Assembly: GCA_003164045.1 (NCBI GenBank)
Contig: PLRU01000070.1
Span: forward strand, 1 to 33,002
DNA length: 33,002 nt
Direction of reading: 5' to 3'
Source of the DNA: Candidatus Lustribacter telmatis
GTDB taxonomy: Bacteria > Vulcanimicrobiota > Vulcanimicrobiia > Vulcanimicrobiales > Vulcanimicrobiaceae
The notes under the pieces are model-generated. The model had not been told where the DNA came from. It did no database searches and worked only from the letters and a program-made list of their open reading frames with translations. The position numbers and the translations under genes are program-made. How positions within the stretch are numbered: the stretch's first letter is position 1; the number at the start of each line of letters is the position of its first letter. Positions 14,799 to 22,624 of this stretch are shown one piece after another.

Positions 14799-15087
14799 TG
14801 CGGTCGCTTCCAACGACCTTGCAGCTACGACGGCAAGCATCGCCGAGGCGATCGATGCCGCAATTGAGGCCGGCGACCTTTCCGGCATCGCCGATTCGAC
14901 CATACAGCAGCTCATGACCGCCGCCGCGCGTTTGTACGCGGCCTCGGCCGAGCAGGGCGGCTACCTCCCCGCTACGAGGCCGGGAGCGCTCAACGCCACG
15001 CAAGGCATGATCGTCACGACGGCACTGCTGCGCGCCGTCAACGTCCAGCTCTTCGAGCTTGGGCTGTGGCAGTCGTGGGCGAAGTAG
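14785..15087 (+). CDS. 100-residue hypothetical protein coupled to the Rieske gene
   Basis: A small, mostly helical protein that I do not recognise as a named family. It has a Ser/Ala-rich start, two amphipathic helices (LAATTASIAEAIDAAIEAGD and STIQQLMTAAARLYAA), a central GGYLPATRPG turn and a hydrophobic C-terminal helix ending GLWQSWAK. The start is fixed by AAAAGGAGAGGA at 14769-14779, inside the Rieske gene, giving a 14-base overlap in another frame. It lies between the Rieske protein and an amidohydrolase, so it may be an accessory subunit of one of them; that is inference. Confidence 0.75.
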   Translation: MSSSSAVASNDLAATTASIAEAIDAAIEAGDLSGIADSTIQQLMTAAARLYAASAEQGGYLPATRPGALNATQGMIVTTALLRAVNVQLFELGLWQSWAK

Positions 15088-15097
15088 GAGCGAGCGC

Positions 15098-16324
15098 ATG
15101 AGCATCACGCTTCCCACCAGCGACATCCAGGGGATGCAAATCGCCGAGTTCGACACGACAACGTTACTCGAACACGCCGCAAAACAAGCCCGCCAGCGCA
15201 AGTATCAGGACCTCTTCATCGTCGACGTCGATTCGCATCACTACGAGACGGAGTCGCAGGCCGACATCAACGATTACCTCGACGATCCCGTCCTCGAGCA
15301 TCTCGCCAAGGCGTCGTCCGGCCTCAAGGCCGTGCGCACCGGCTTCATCAATTCACCCGGCGTCGGAAATCAGGATCAAGCCGGCCGCGTCACGCGCTAT
15401 CCGCTGCGCCAATTCGAAACCACCGGGGAGCAAGAACGCCACACCGAGCTCACGCGCCGCTGGATGGATTCGATGGGCATCGACATGGCGATGCTCTTCC
15501 CAACGCACATGCTCACGCTCAGCTCGCACCCGGTACTCGAAGTTCAAACGAAGCTCGCTCGCGCCTACAACCGCTGGCTCGTCGAAACGATCATTCCGAA
15601 AGAACCGCGCCTGCGCACGCTGCTCTATCTTCCGCTCTACGATCCCGAAGCGTGCTACAAGATGGTGCTCGAGTTCGGCGACAAGCCGGGCGTCTCGGGT
15701 TTCCTCGTCACCGCAACACACAACACCGCGGTACACGACAATGCCCTGATGAAGACGTACGCCGCGCTCGAAGAACGCGGATTGCCGATCGCCTTCCACG
15801 GCAGCTTCAACTGGTCGGATCAAACGTTTAAGTCGACCAACCGCTTCATCGCCGTTCACGCGCTCGGATTCGTCTGGTACAACCTCGTGCACATGACGAA
15901 TTGGATCGTTAACGGAATGCCCGAACGGTTCCCCAAGCTCAAGGTTATCTGGATGGAATCGGGCCTCGCCTGGATCCCGTTCCTGATGCAGCGGCTCGAC
16001 AACGAGTACATGATGCGCAGCAACGAGTGTCCGGCGCTCAAGCAGCGTCCGAGCGAGTACATGCGCCAGATGTACTACTCCACGCAACCGATGGAAATCC
16101 AGGATCTGGGCGCGCTGCAGACGACCTTCCGCATGATCAACGCCGAGACGCAGCTGATGTACTCATCGGACTATCCGCACTGGGACTTCGACTTGCCGAG
16201 CACGATCTACGACCTGCCGTTCTTGAACGAGCAGGCCAAAAAGAACATCCTCGGCGAGACCGCGGCTAAGGTGTTCAACCTCGAACGTCCAAAGACCAAG
16301 CTCGCAAAGATCCCCGGCCTCTAG
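15098..16324 (+). CDS. amidohydrolase-2 family protein
   Basis: A 408-residue TIM-barrel protein of the amidohydrolase-2 family. Near residue 43 it reads VDVDSHHYETES, a variant in which the first His of the HxH metal motif is replaced by Asp, as in the DxDxHxxE branch. Later motifs are IAFHGSFNW, KVIWMESGLAWIPFLMQRLDNEY and YSSDYPHWDFDLP, with the terminal metal Asp. It is longer than the other two amidohydrolases of this window. TAGGAG lies 7 bases before ATG 15098 and the gene closely follows the 100-aa protein. It probably hydrolyses or decarboxylates an aromatic-derived acid; the substrate is unknown. Confidence 0.88.
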   Translation: MSITLPTSDIQGMQIAEFDTTTLLEHAAKQARQRKYQDLFIVDVDSHHYETESQADINDYLDDPVLEHLAKASSGLKAVRTGFINSPGVGNQDQAGRVTRYPLRQFETTGEQERHTELTRRWMDSMGIDMAMLFPTHMLTLSSHPVLEVQTKLARAYNRWLVETIIPKEPRLRTLLYLPLYDPEACYKMVLEFGDKPGVSGFLVTATHNTAVHDNALMKTYAALEERGLPIAFHGSFNWSDQTFKSTNRFIAVHALGFVWYNLVHMTNWIVNGMPERFPKLKVIWMESGLAWIPFLMQRLDNEYMMRSNECPALKQRPSEYMRQMYYSTQPMEIQDLGALQTTFRMINAETQLMYSSDYPHWDFDLPSTIYDLPFLNEQAKKNILGETAAKVFNLERPKTKLAKIPGL

Positions 16325-16331
16325 ACGGCCG

Positions 16332-17702
16332 ATGAACGGAGCGACCTTCCGACCGGAGAGCGAACTCGTGCCATGGATTCCGCTGCGCGAAGAGTTGATG
16401 CGGGCCCGCGACCGGGCCCGCATCGCGCGTGCGCGCTCGGAGCGCCGGCCGATGTGGGTGTTCGCGTTGTTGGCTGGACCGGGCATCCTGGTGATGCTCG
16501 GCGAGAACGATGGTCCGAGCATGCTTTCTTATGCCGCGACCGGTGCATCGTTCGGCGTGAGCTTCTTCATCCCGTTCATCGTGCTGACGTTCTTGCTGGC
16601 GTACATCGTGCAAGAGATGGTCGTGCGCATCGGTATCGCGACGCGTCGCGGACACGCCGAACTGATCGTCGAGCGTTTCGGATTGAGCTGGGGACGCTTC
16701 GCAATGGCCGACCTTGCGATCGGCAACCTGCTCACGCTGGTCACCGAGTTCATCGCAATCCGCGCCGGCACGGCCTACTTCGGAATCCCACCGGCCATCG
16801 CGGTCCTCGGCTCGGCCGCACTGGTTGCGCTGGCAATGTGTACCCGCCGTTACGTCACGTGGGAACGCATCGTCATGGCGCTGGCTGCGGGCAACCTGCT
16901 CTTCATCCCGGCGGCGTTGCTCGCGCATCCCGACGGCGCGGCGATCGCGCGCACGCTGGCAACCTGGGGACCCCTTCCGGGCGGGATCTCGATGGCGTTC
17001 TTCACCCTCGTGCTGGCGAACATCGGTGCGACGGTCACGCCGTGGATGCTCTTCTTTCAGCAAAGCGCGGTCGTCGACAAAGGACTCACGCACGCAGACC
17101 TGACCCAAGCGCGCGTGGATACGGGCCTTGGAGCGGCGATTGCGGCCGTCGTCGCGATCGGCACCGTGATCGCCACAGCGACGCTCTTCACGCATCACAT
17201 CGACGTGCGCACGTTCGCCAACGGCGCGGATTTCGCCACGGCCCTCAAGCCGTTCATCGGCTCGACCGGCGCAGCGCTCTTTGCGCTGGGCATGATCGAG
17301 GCCGGACTCGTTGCGGCGATGACGATCTCGACCAGCTCCGCGTACGGCGTATCTGAAGTATTGCGCGCCAGGCGCAGTCTCAATGCCGGCCTTTCGTCGG
17401 CCCGCACGTTTTATGCTACGGGTTTGCTCTCGGTTGCCGTCGCCGGAGCGGTCGTGTTGCTCCCGCACGCCCCGTTACTCTCGATTTCCATCACCGTTAA
17501 CGTGATCGCAACCCTGCTCATGGCGCCGGCACTCCTCTTCGTGCTGCTGCTCGCGAGCGATGGCGAAATCATGGGCAAGCTGAAGAACAGCGCGCGGGCA
17601 AATGCCGTGGCAGGCACGATCGTAGCCGCAATTGCCATCGTCGGTGCCGTCTACGCGCTAACGATCGTCGTGCCGTTCTTCACGGGAGGCTCTGCCGGAT
17701 GA
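16332..17702 (+). CDS. NRAMP-family transporter with non-canonical metal motifs
   Basis: A 456-residue, roughly 11-helix membrane protein with a charged 40-residue N-terminal tail. The family's TM1 motif DPGN is replaced by GENDGPS (residues 57-63) and the TM6 motif MPHN by TPWMLFFQQSA. Canonical NRAMP proteins carry Mn or Fe with protons using those residues; variants like this occur in NRAMP-related carriers with other or unknown substrates. It begins eight bases after the amidohydrolase stop and ends overlapping a 45-codon membrane peptide by four bases. The surrounding catabolic genes make organic-acid or metal cofactor supply equally open; I cannot decide. Confidence 0.85.
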   Translation: MNGATFRPESELVPWIPLREELMRARDRARIARARSERRPMWVFALLAGPGILVMLGENDGPSMLSYAATGASFGVSFFIPFIVLTFLLAYIVQEMVVRIGIATRRGHAELIVERFGLSWGRFAMADLAIGNLLTLVTEFIAIRAGTAYFGIPPAIAVLGSAALVALAMCTRRYVTWERIVMALAAGNLLFIPAALLAHPDGAAIARTLATWGPLPGGISMAFFTLVLANIGATVTPWMLFFQQSAVVDKGLTHADLTQARVDTGLGAAIAAVVAIGTVIATATLFTHHIDVRTFANGADFATALKPFIGSTGAALFALGMIEAGLVAAMTISTSSAYGVSEVLRARRSLNAGLSSARTFYATGLLSVAVAGAVVLLPHAPLLSISITVNVIATLLMAPALLFVLLLASDGEIMGKLKNSARANAVAGTIVAAIAIVGAVYALTIVVPFFTGGSAG

Positions 17703-17836
17703 CCCAACTCCCGCCGCTGCCGCCGCCCCGCCCGATCACCGGATTCACGCGCGTGCTGCTTATCGGGTTACGCGTGTATGTTATCATCGCGGTCCCGCTC
17801 GTCGCCTTCACGTTCTTTCACACGCTCAAGCCGTAA
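17699..17836 (+). CDS. 45-residue single-helix membrane peptide coupled to the NRAMP gene
   Basis: The frame opens with an ATG overlapping the NRAMP stop (ATGA) and runs 45 codons to TAA. The product has a proline-rich N-terminus (LPPLPPPRP, residues 4-12) and one hydrophobic segment (VLLIGLRVYVIIAVPLVAF, about 19-37), ending HTLKP. Third-position GC is as high as in its neighbours, and translational coupling plus the 18-base gap to the next start support a real gene. No known family is recognised. A small subunit of the NRAMP transporter is the simplest guess. Confidence 0.7.
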   Translation: MTQLPPLPPPRPITGFTRVLLIGLRVYVIIAVPLVAFTFFHTLKP

Positions 17837-17853
17837 CCGCAGGAGGACCCCCG

Positions 17854-19044
17854 ATGCCACCAGTTCGTACTGCGCTCGTCGCCGCATGTAGCGCGGCGCT
17901 CCTCGCGGCGGCCGTGCCGCTCGCGGCGCTCGCGCAAGTCAAACCCGTCGACATCAACGTCATCGTGACGCTCACCGGGCCCGGCACGTTTCTCGGCAAG
18001 GGCGAGGTCGACGGTCTGAACGCGCTGGAAGGCGCAGTCAACAAACGTGGCGGCATTCGCGGCCGGCCGGTTCATTTCGTCATCCACGACGATCAAACCA
18101 ACCCCCAGCTATCGGTCCAGTTAACGAATCAAGTCATGGCCGACAAAGTATCGGTCATCTTGGGCTCTTCGCTCGGCGCGACGTGCCTAGCGATGGCGCC
18201 GCTCGTCACCAGCGGTCCGGTTCAGTATTGCCTCTCGCCGGCAATCCATCCAAAAGCCGGCAGTTTCACGTTCACGAGCAACGTCTCGACGAGCGATTAT
18301 GCGATCGCGTTCTACCGCTATTTCAAAACCCAGAACTGGAAGCGAATCGCGCTCATCACTTCGACCGACGCATCCGGCCAGGACGCCGACGAAGGGTTCG
18401 AGGCCGCGCTCAATTTGCCGGAATTCAAGACGAGCGGATTGAGCCTCGTCAGTCACGAGCATTTTAACGTCACCGATATCAGCGTGAGCGCGCAAATCGC
18501 ACGCATGCGGGCCACGAACCCGCAGGTCGTCATCGCTTACTCGCCGGGGACGCCGTTCGGCACCCTTTTACAAGGCTTTAAGCAGAGCGGCTTAGATTTG
18601 CCGATTGCAACGGGTACGGCGAACATGACGTACGCCGAGATGAAACAGTACGCCCAATTCATTCCGAACGATCTGATCTTTCCCGGTTTGCCGTATCTCG
18701 CTCACCAAGCGGCGTCGCCCAAAGAGCGCGCCGTGCAAGACACCTTTTACGACGCGTTCAAGCCGTTAGGCATCGTGCCCGACCTCATCCAGAGTTTCTC
18801 GTGGGATCCTGCCTCCATCGTGATCGAAGCACTCCGAGCCGTCGGTCCCGACGCGAGCGCCGAGCAAATTCGCGCGTACATCGCGAGCCTCCATGACTAT
18901 ATCGGCATCAACGGCGTCTACGATTTCCGCGACGGCAGCCAACGAGGGCTGACGGAAAAAAATCTGATGGTCATGCGTTGGGATATCGACAAGGGAACCT
19001 GGACCGCCGTCAGCGGCCTCGGCGGCGGCCCGATGAAACGCTGA
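17854..19044 (+). CDS. periplasmic type I solute-binding protein (second copy)
   Basis: A 396-residue secreted protein closely related to the one at 12203: signal peptide about 1-29 (AAVPLAALAQ), then INVIVTLTGPGTFLG, VNKRGGIRGRPVHF, DDQTNPQLSVQLTNQV, ILGSSLGATCLAMAPL, STDASGQDADE, and the shared C-terminal DFRDGSQRGL. The two are paralogs, probably with related but different ligands. The ATG has AGGAGG 8 bases upstream. It follows the NRAMP pair and precedes the exported ThDP enzyme, so its ligand may be that enzyme's substrate. No ABC permease or ATPase is nearby; it could also act as a periplasmic chaperone or sensor. Confidence 0.9.
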   Translation: MPPVRTALVAACSAALLAAAVPLAALAQVKPVDINVIVTLTGPGTFLGKGEVDGLNALEGAVNKRGGIRGRPVHFVIHDDQTNPQLSVQLTNQVMADKVSVILGSSLGATCLAMAPLVTSGPVQYCLSPAIHPKAGSFTFTSNVSTSDYAIAFYRYFKTQNWKRIALITSTDASGQDADEGFEAALNLPEFKTSGLSLVSHEHFNVTDISVSAQIARMRATNPQVVIAYSPGTPFGTLLQGFKQSGLDLPIATGTANMTYAEMKQYAQFIPNDLIFPGLPYLAHQAASPKERAVQDTFYDAFKPLGIVPDLIQSFSWDPASIVIEALRAVGPDASAEQIRAYIASLHDYIGINGVYDFRDGSQRGLTEKNLMVMRWDIDKGTWTAVSGLGGGPMKR

Positions 19045-19124
19045 CGCACGCCTAGAGGAGTAAGCCGAGCCAAACGCCTAGACCCCAACCTACGGAAGAA
19101 ACCACTACCGGGGATGGGATTCGA

Positions 19125-21089
19125 ATGGCAAAGAAAAAATCCGGGGGCGTCGATCGGCGCGCATTTCTCGCGGGCATCGGCGCCGCCGGCGCTGCCACGG
19201 CAGCCGCCGCGGCCGCTACGCCCGCTACCGCCGAGGCGGCGCACACGCAGGCGCCGACGGCGCTGCCGCCCGTCACGCAATCGCATGCGGCGATGGTCGC
19301 CCAGATCGAAGAGGCGCACCCAGGCGCGACCGTCGACTCGCTGCACATTGCGGCGGCCGGTTCCGACTACATGGTCGACGTACTGATGGCGCTCGGCTAT
19401 ACGTACGTCGCCGCAACGCCCGGCACGACGTTTCGCGGTTTGCAAGAATCCGTCATCAACCACGCGATCGGCAAGATGGAATGGATCTCGACCGCGCACG
19501 AAGAGATTTCCGGCTCACTGGCCCACGGCTACGCCAAAGCGTCGGGCAAACCGATGGCGATCATGGTGCACAACACCGTCGGTCTCCAGCACGCGACCAT
19601 GGCGATGTACAATGCTTGGGCCGACCGGGTGCCGATGCTGGTAATGCTTGGCAATTACGCCGACGGCGCGCTGCGCGTCGGCGGCGCCGATTGGGACCAC
19701 GCCGCCACCGACGACGCCGCAATGGTCCGCGGCTACGTCAAGTACGACGAGCAGCCCGGCTCGCTCGAACACTATAAGGAATCGATGCTGCGCGGGCACG
19801 GCTTGATGATGACGGCGCCGATGGGCCCGATCGTCATGGTCTGCGACCAGCAGCTGCAAGAAAGCGAACAGTCGCGCAAGCCGCAGGCGCCGATGCCCGC
19901 GTTCGTCTCGGCGCCGCAGCCGACGGCCGATCCGGCCACCATCGCCACGATCGCGAAGATGCTCGTGAACGCGCAGAACCCGGTGATCATGGCCGACCGT
20001 GCCACGCGCACGCAGGCCGGCGTTCTGGCCCTCGTCGCGCTTGCCGAAGCGCTGCAGGCGCCGGTCGTCGACATGCTCGGCCGCATGAACTTTCCCACGA
20101 ACCATTATCTCTGCGGTTCGCGGCCGATGGCGAGCGAGGCCGATCTGATCCTCGCGCTCGATGTGGGCGATCTGTTCAGCGTCGTGAACGCGCTCGAAGA
20201 ATCGATCACGCGCGAAAGCAAGCGCCGCATCCGCCCGGACTGCAAAGTCATCTCGATCGATTCGCAGTTGCTCGTGGGAGCCGGCAACTATCAGGACAAA
20301 CAGCGCTTCTATCAAGCCGACGTGCCGGTTCCAGCCGACTCCGAGGCGACGTTGCCGTATCTCGTCGAGGCGGTAAAGAGCGCGATGTCGACGGCGCGGC
20401 GCAACGACAACGCGACGCGCGAAGCGCGGATGCGCACGGCGTTCTACGTCAAGCGCGCGAGCGACATGGAGCAGGCAGCCATTGGCTGGGATGCCTCGCC
20501 GATCAGCGTTCCGCGCCTGTGCATGGAACTCTGGAAAGCGATCAAGCCGATGGGTGAAAACTGGGCGCACGTCTCGCAGAGCGGCTTCCAAAGCGCCTGG
20601 CAGAACCGGCTGTGGGATTTTACCCAGCACCACCAATTTCTCGGCGGGTCGGGTGCCGCGGGCATCGGCTATATCGGCGGCGCGCAAATCGGGGCTGCGC
20701 TGGCGCACAAAGAAAAGGGCGATGGTTGCCTGTGCGTGAGCGTACAAGGCGACGGCGACTTCATGATGGGGCCCGGCGCGATGTGGACCGCCGCGCATCA
20801 CAAGATCCCGCTCTTGATGGTGATCCACAACAACCGCGCTTGGCATCAGGAAACGATGTCGGTACAGATCATGGCGTCGCGACGCAGCCGCCATCCCGAG
20901 CGCGGGCGGATCGGAACGGTGATCACCGATCCGAACATCAACTACGCGAAGCTCGCCGAAGGGTTCGGCGTGTATTCCGAACCGCAGATCACGCAGGCGT
21001 CGGACTTGCCCGCCGCCATCGCGCGCGCGATCAAAATGGTCAAGAGCGGTGAACCCGCGCTACTCGACGTCGTCACGCAGCCGAGGTGA
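19125..21089 (+). CDS. Tat-exported thiamine-diphosphate-dependent enzyme
   Basis: A 654-residue protein of the acetolactate synthase/benzoylformate decarboxylase/pyruvate oxidase superfamily. The N-terminus is a twin-arginine signal: DRRAFLAG at residues 10-17, a long Ala/Gly stretch and a cut site near AEA-AH at 38. The Pyr domain has the ThDP-activating Glu in AHEEISGSLAHGYAKASG (Glu126), a central domain follows, and the PP domain has the Mg/ThDP motif GDG (542-544) ... NN (569-570). ThDP enzymes of this type are normally cytoplasmic. Its stop overlaps the region that starts a diheme cytochrome c, suggesting it oxidises a 2-oxo acid or aldehyde with cytochrome as acceptor. No FAD-binding signature stands out. 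Confidence 0.88.
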   Translation: MAKKKSGGVDRRAFLAGIGAAGAATAAAAAATPATAEAAHTQAPTALPPVTQSHAAMVAQIEEAHPGATVDSLHIAAAGSDYMVDVLMALGYTYVAATPGTTFRGLQESVINHAIGKMEWISTAHEEISGSLAHGYAKASGKPMAIMVHNTVGLQHATMAMYNAWADRVPMLVMLGNYADGALRVGGADWDHAATDDAAMVRGYVKYDEQPGSLEHYKESMLRGHGLMMTAPMGPIVMVCDQQLQESEQSRKPQAPMPAFVSAPQPTADPATIATIAKMLVNAQNPVIMADRATRTQAGVLALVALAEALQAPVVDMLGRMNFPTNHYLCGSRPMASEADLILALDVGDLFSVVNALEESITRESKRRIRPDCKVISIDSQLLVGAGNYQDKQRFYQADVPVPADSEATLPYLVEAVKSAMSTARRNDNATREARMRTAFYVKRASDMEQAAIGWDASPISVPRLCMELWKAIKPMGENWAHVSQSGFQSAWQNRLWDFTQHHQFLGGSGAAGIGYIGGAQIGAALAHKEKGDGCLCVSVQGDGDFMMGPGAMWTAAHHKIPLLMVIHNNRAWHQETMSVQIMASRRSRHPERGRIGTVITDPNINYAKLAEGFGVYSEPQITQASDLPAAIARAIKMVKSGEPALLDVVTQPR

Positions 21090-21091
21090 GT

Positions 21092-21730
21092 ATGCTCCGC
21101 ATCAAATCGTTCGCCATTGCATCGGTCATCGCCTCAACGCTCGTTGCCGGCGCAGGCGTGCTCTCGGCGCAGACCACGGCGCCCACGGGCGACGCCAAGC
21201 ACGGGCAGCAAGTCTATAACGCCGACGGCTGTTACCTCTGCCACAACTATCAAGGTCAGGGCACCGGCAGCCGCAAGCCGGGCCAGAATCCGGGACCGAA
21301 CCTTGCTCCGGCGCCGATACCCTACCCCGCCTTCATCCGGCAGCTGCGCAATCCGCGCTTGGCGATGCCGCCGTACGACGCGAAGATCCTGAGCGATCAA
21401 GACGCGGCCGATATCTACGCCTTCTTCGTCTCGCAGCCGCCCGGTAAAGACGCGCACAGCATCGCGGTCCTCAACGTCGTCAACGCAGGCACCGCCACCA
21501 GCACGCCGCACGGCGCGGTCGTGTTTTCGGCTAACTGCGCAGCCTGCCACGGTGCCGTGGGCCAAGGCGGGATCGGGCCCTCACTCAAGAACGAGAGCGC
21601 ACACAAAGACACCGCCGCGGCAACCGCCTTCATCAAGAATCCGTCGGGCGGCATGCCCAAACTCTATCCCGGCATCTTGAGCGCAGACGACGTGGCGGCG
21701 GTCGCGTCATACATAGAAACACTGCAATAA
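21092..21730 (+). CDS. periplasmic diheme cytochrome c
   Basis: A 212-residue exported protein with a signal peptide (cut near LSAQ, about residue 27) and two cytochrome c domains: CYLCH at about 47-51 and CAACH at about 148-152. Likely distal Met ligands are in LAMPPYD and GMPKLYP. ATG 21092 is preferred because GAGG sits 5 bases upstream; GTG 21086 overlapping the previous stop (GTGA) is the alternative. Immediate coupling to the Tat-exported ThDP enzyme marks it as that enzyme's probable electron acceptor, feeding a terminal oxidase. The two domains may also have arisen by duplication. Confidence 0.93.
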   Translation: MLRIKSFAIASVIASTLVAGAGVLSAQTTAPTGDAKHGQQVYNADGCYLCHNYQGQGTGSRKPGQNPGPNLAPAPIPYPAFIRQLRNPRLAMPPYDAKILSDQDAADIYAFFVSQPPGKDAHSIAVLNVVNAGTATSTPHGAVVFSANCAACHGAVGQGGIGPSLKNESAHKDTAAATAFIKNPSGGMPKLYPGILSADDVAAVASYIETLQ

Positions 21731-21760
21731 GGGACGACTCGTCCCCGGAGGTTCACCCCG

Positions 21761-22624
21761 TTGTCCACGCTCCGTGACATCTTAGCCGGCAGCGAGGCTG
21801 TCGTCGCGCCCGCGGCACTCAACGCGATGATGGCAAAGCAGGCTGAAGCGGCCGGCTTTCGCGTGCTCTATCTCAGCGGCGGTTCGCTCGGCTGGCTCAA
21901 GGGCGTCACCGAAGCGACGCTCTCGCTCACCGAAATGATTGAAGCCGGCATCGACATCGGCTCCGTCAGTTCGCTGCCGCTCATTCTCGACGCCGCCGGC
22001 GGCTGGGGCGACGCGATGCATATCTTCCGCACGATCAAGATGGCGGAGCGGGCGGGCTTCAGCGCGATCGAGATCGAGGACGTCGTGCTTCCAAAGCGCG
22101 CGCATCACCATATCGGCAAGGATCACGTCATTCCGCAAGAGATGATGGAAGACAAGATCCGCGAAGCCGTCAACGCGCGCACCGATCCGAACTTCGTCAT
22201 CATCGCGCGCACCGATTCGGTGAAGACGCACGGCATCGACGAAGCGCTCAAACGTGCCGAGGGCTTCCGGCGCGCGGGAGCCGACGTGATCTTCGTGTGG
22301 ACGCGCAGCGGCGCGGACATGCGCATCGTCGGCGAGCGCATCGGCGCGCCGCTGATGGTCTTTGCCGATCGCAACGGCACCGGCGGCCTGCAAGTTTCCT
22401 TACCGGAACTCGGCAAGCTCGGGTATCGCATCATCGGCGTGCCGATCTTGCCGCTGCTCTCGATGCACCGCGCGTTGCGGCAAACGTATGCCGCGCTTGC
22501 CGCGTGCGAGATCGATCCGGCCTTCGGGCCGGCCGGAGCCGAAGGCGAGTTGGAACAAGTGTACCGCACCGTCGACCTGGAGAACTTGCTGGCGATCGAA
22601 CGCCGCACGACCGAAAAGCCGTGA
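21761..22624 (+). CDS. isocitrate lyase/PEP mutase-family protein lacking the lyase cysteine
   Basis: A 287-residue TIM-barrel enzyme. Family marks are LYLSGGSLG near residue 37, DAAGGWGDAMHIFRTIKMAERAGFSAIEIED, FVIIARTDS, and ADVIFVWTRSG. The catalytic loop reads EDVVLPKRAHHH where C-C lyases have KRCGH, so the acid Cys is absent; oxaloacetate decarboxylase- or hydrolase-like chemistry on a 2-oxo acid is more likely than isocitrate cleavage. The start is TTG 21761 with GGAGG upstream. Four bases overlap the next gene (GTGA). Adjacency to a ThDP enzyme suggests both handle 2-oxo acids. No signal peptide, so it acts in the cytoplasm. Confidence 0.85.
   Translation: MSTLRDILAGSEAVVAPAALNAMMAKQAEAAGFRVLYLSGGSLGWLKGVTEATLSLTEMIEAGIDIGSVSSLPLILDAAGGWGDAMHIFRTIKMAERAGFSAIEIEDVVLPKRAHHHIGKDHVIPQEMMEDKIREAVNARTDPNFVIIARTDSVKTHGIDEALKRAEGFRRAGADVIFVWTRSGADMRIVGERIGAPLMVFADRNGTGGLQVSLPELGKLGYRIIGVPILPLLSMHRALRQTYAALAACEIDPAFGPAGAEGELEQVYRTVDLENLLAIERRTTEKP

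Noticed and set aside
19048-19082. Direct repeat ACGCCTAGA (19048-19056 and 19074-19082)
   Set aside because: Nine bases, two copies, no further structure; too weak to interpret.
19085-19130. GGGATTCGAAT resembling a tRNA T-loop before the ThDP gene
   Set aside because: No acceptor, D or anticodon stems can be built around it; it is the leader and start of the coding region.
19515-20894. 459-codon minus-strand open frame
   Set aside because: Shadow of the ThDP enzyme, without family features.
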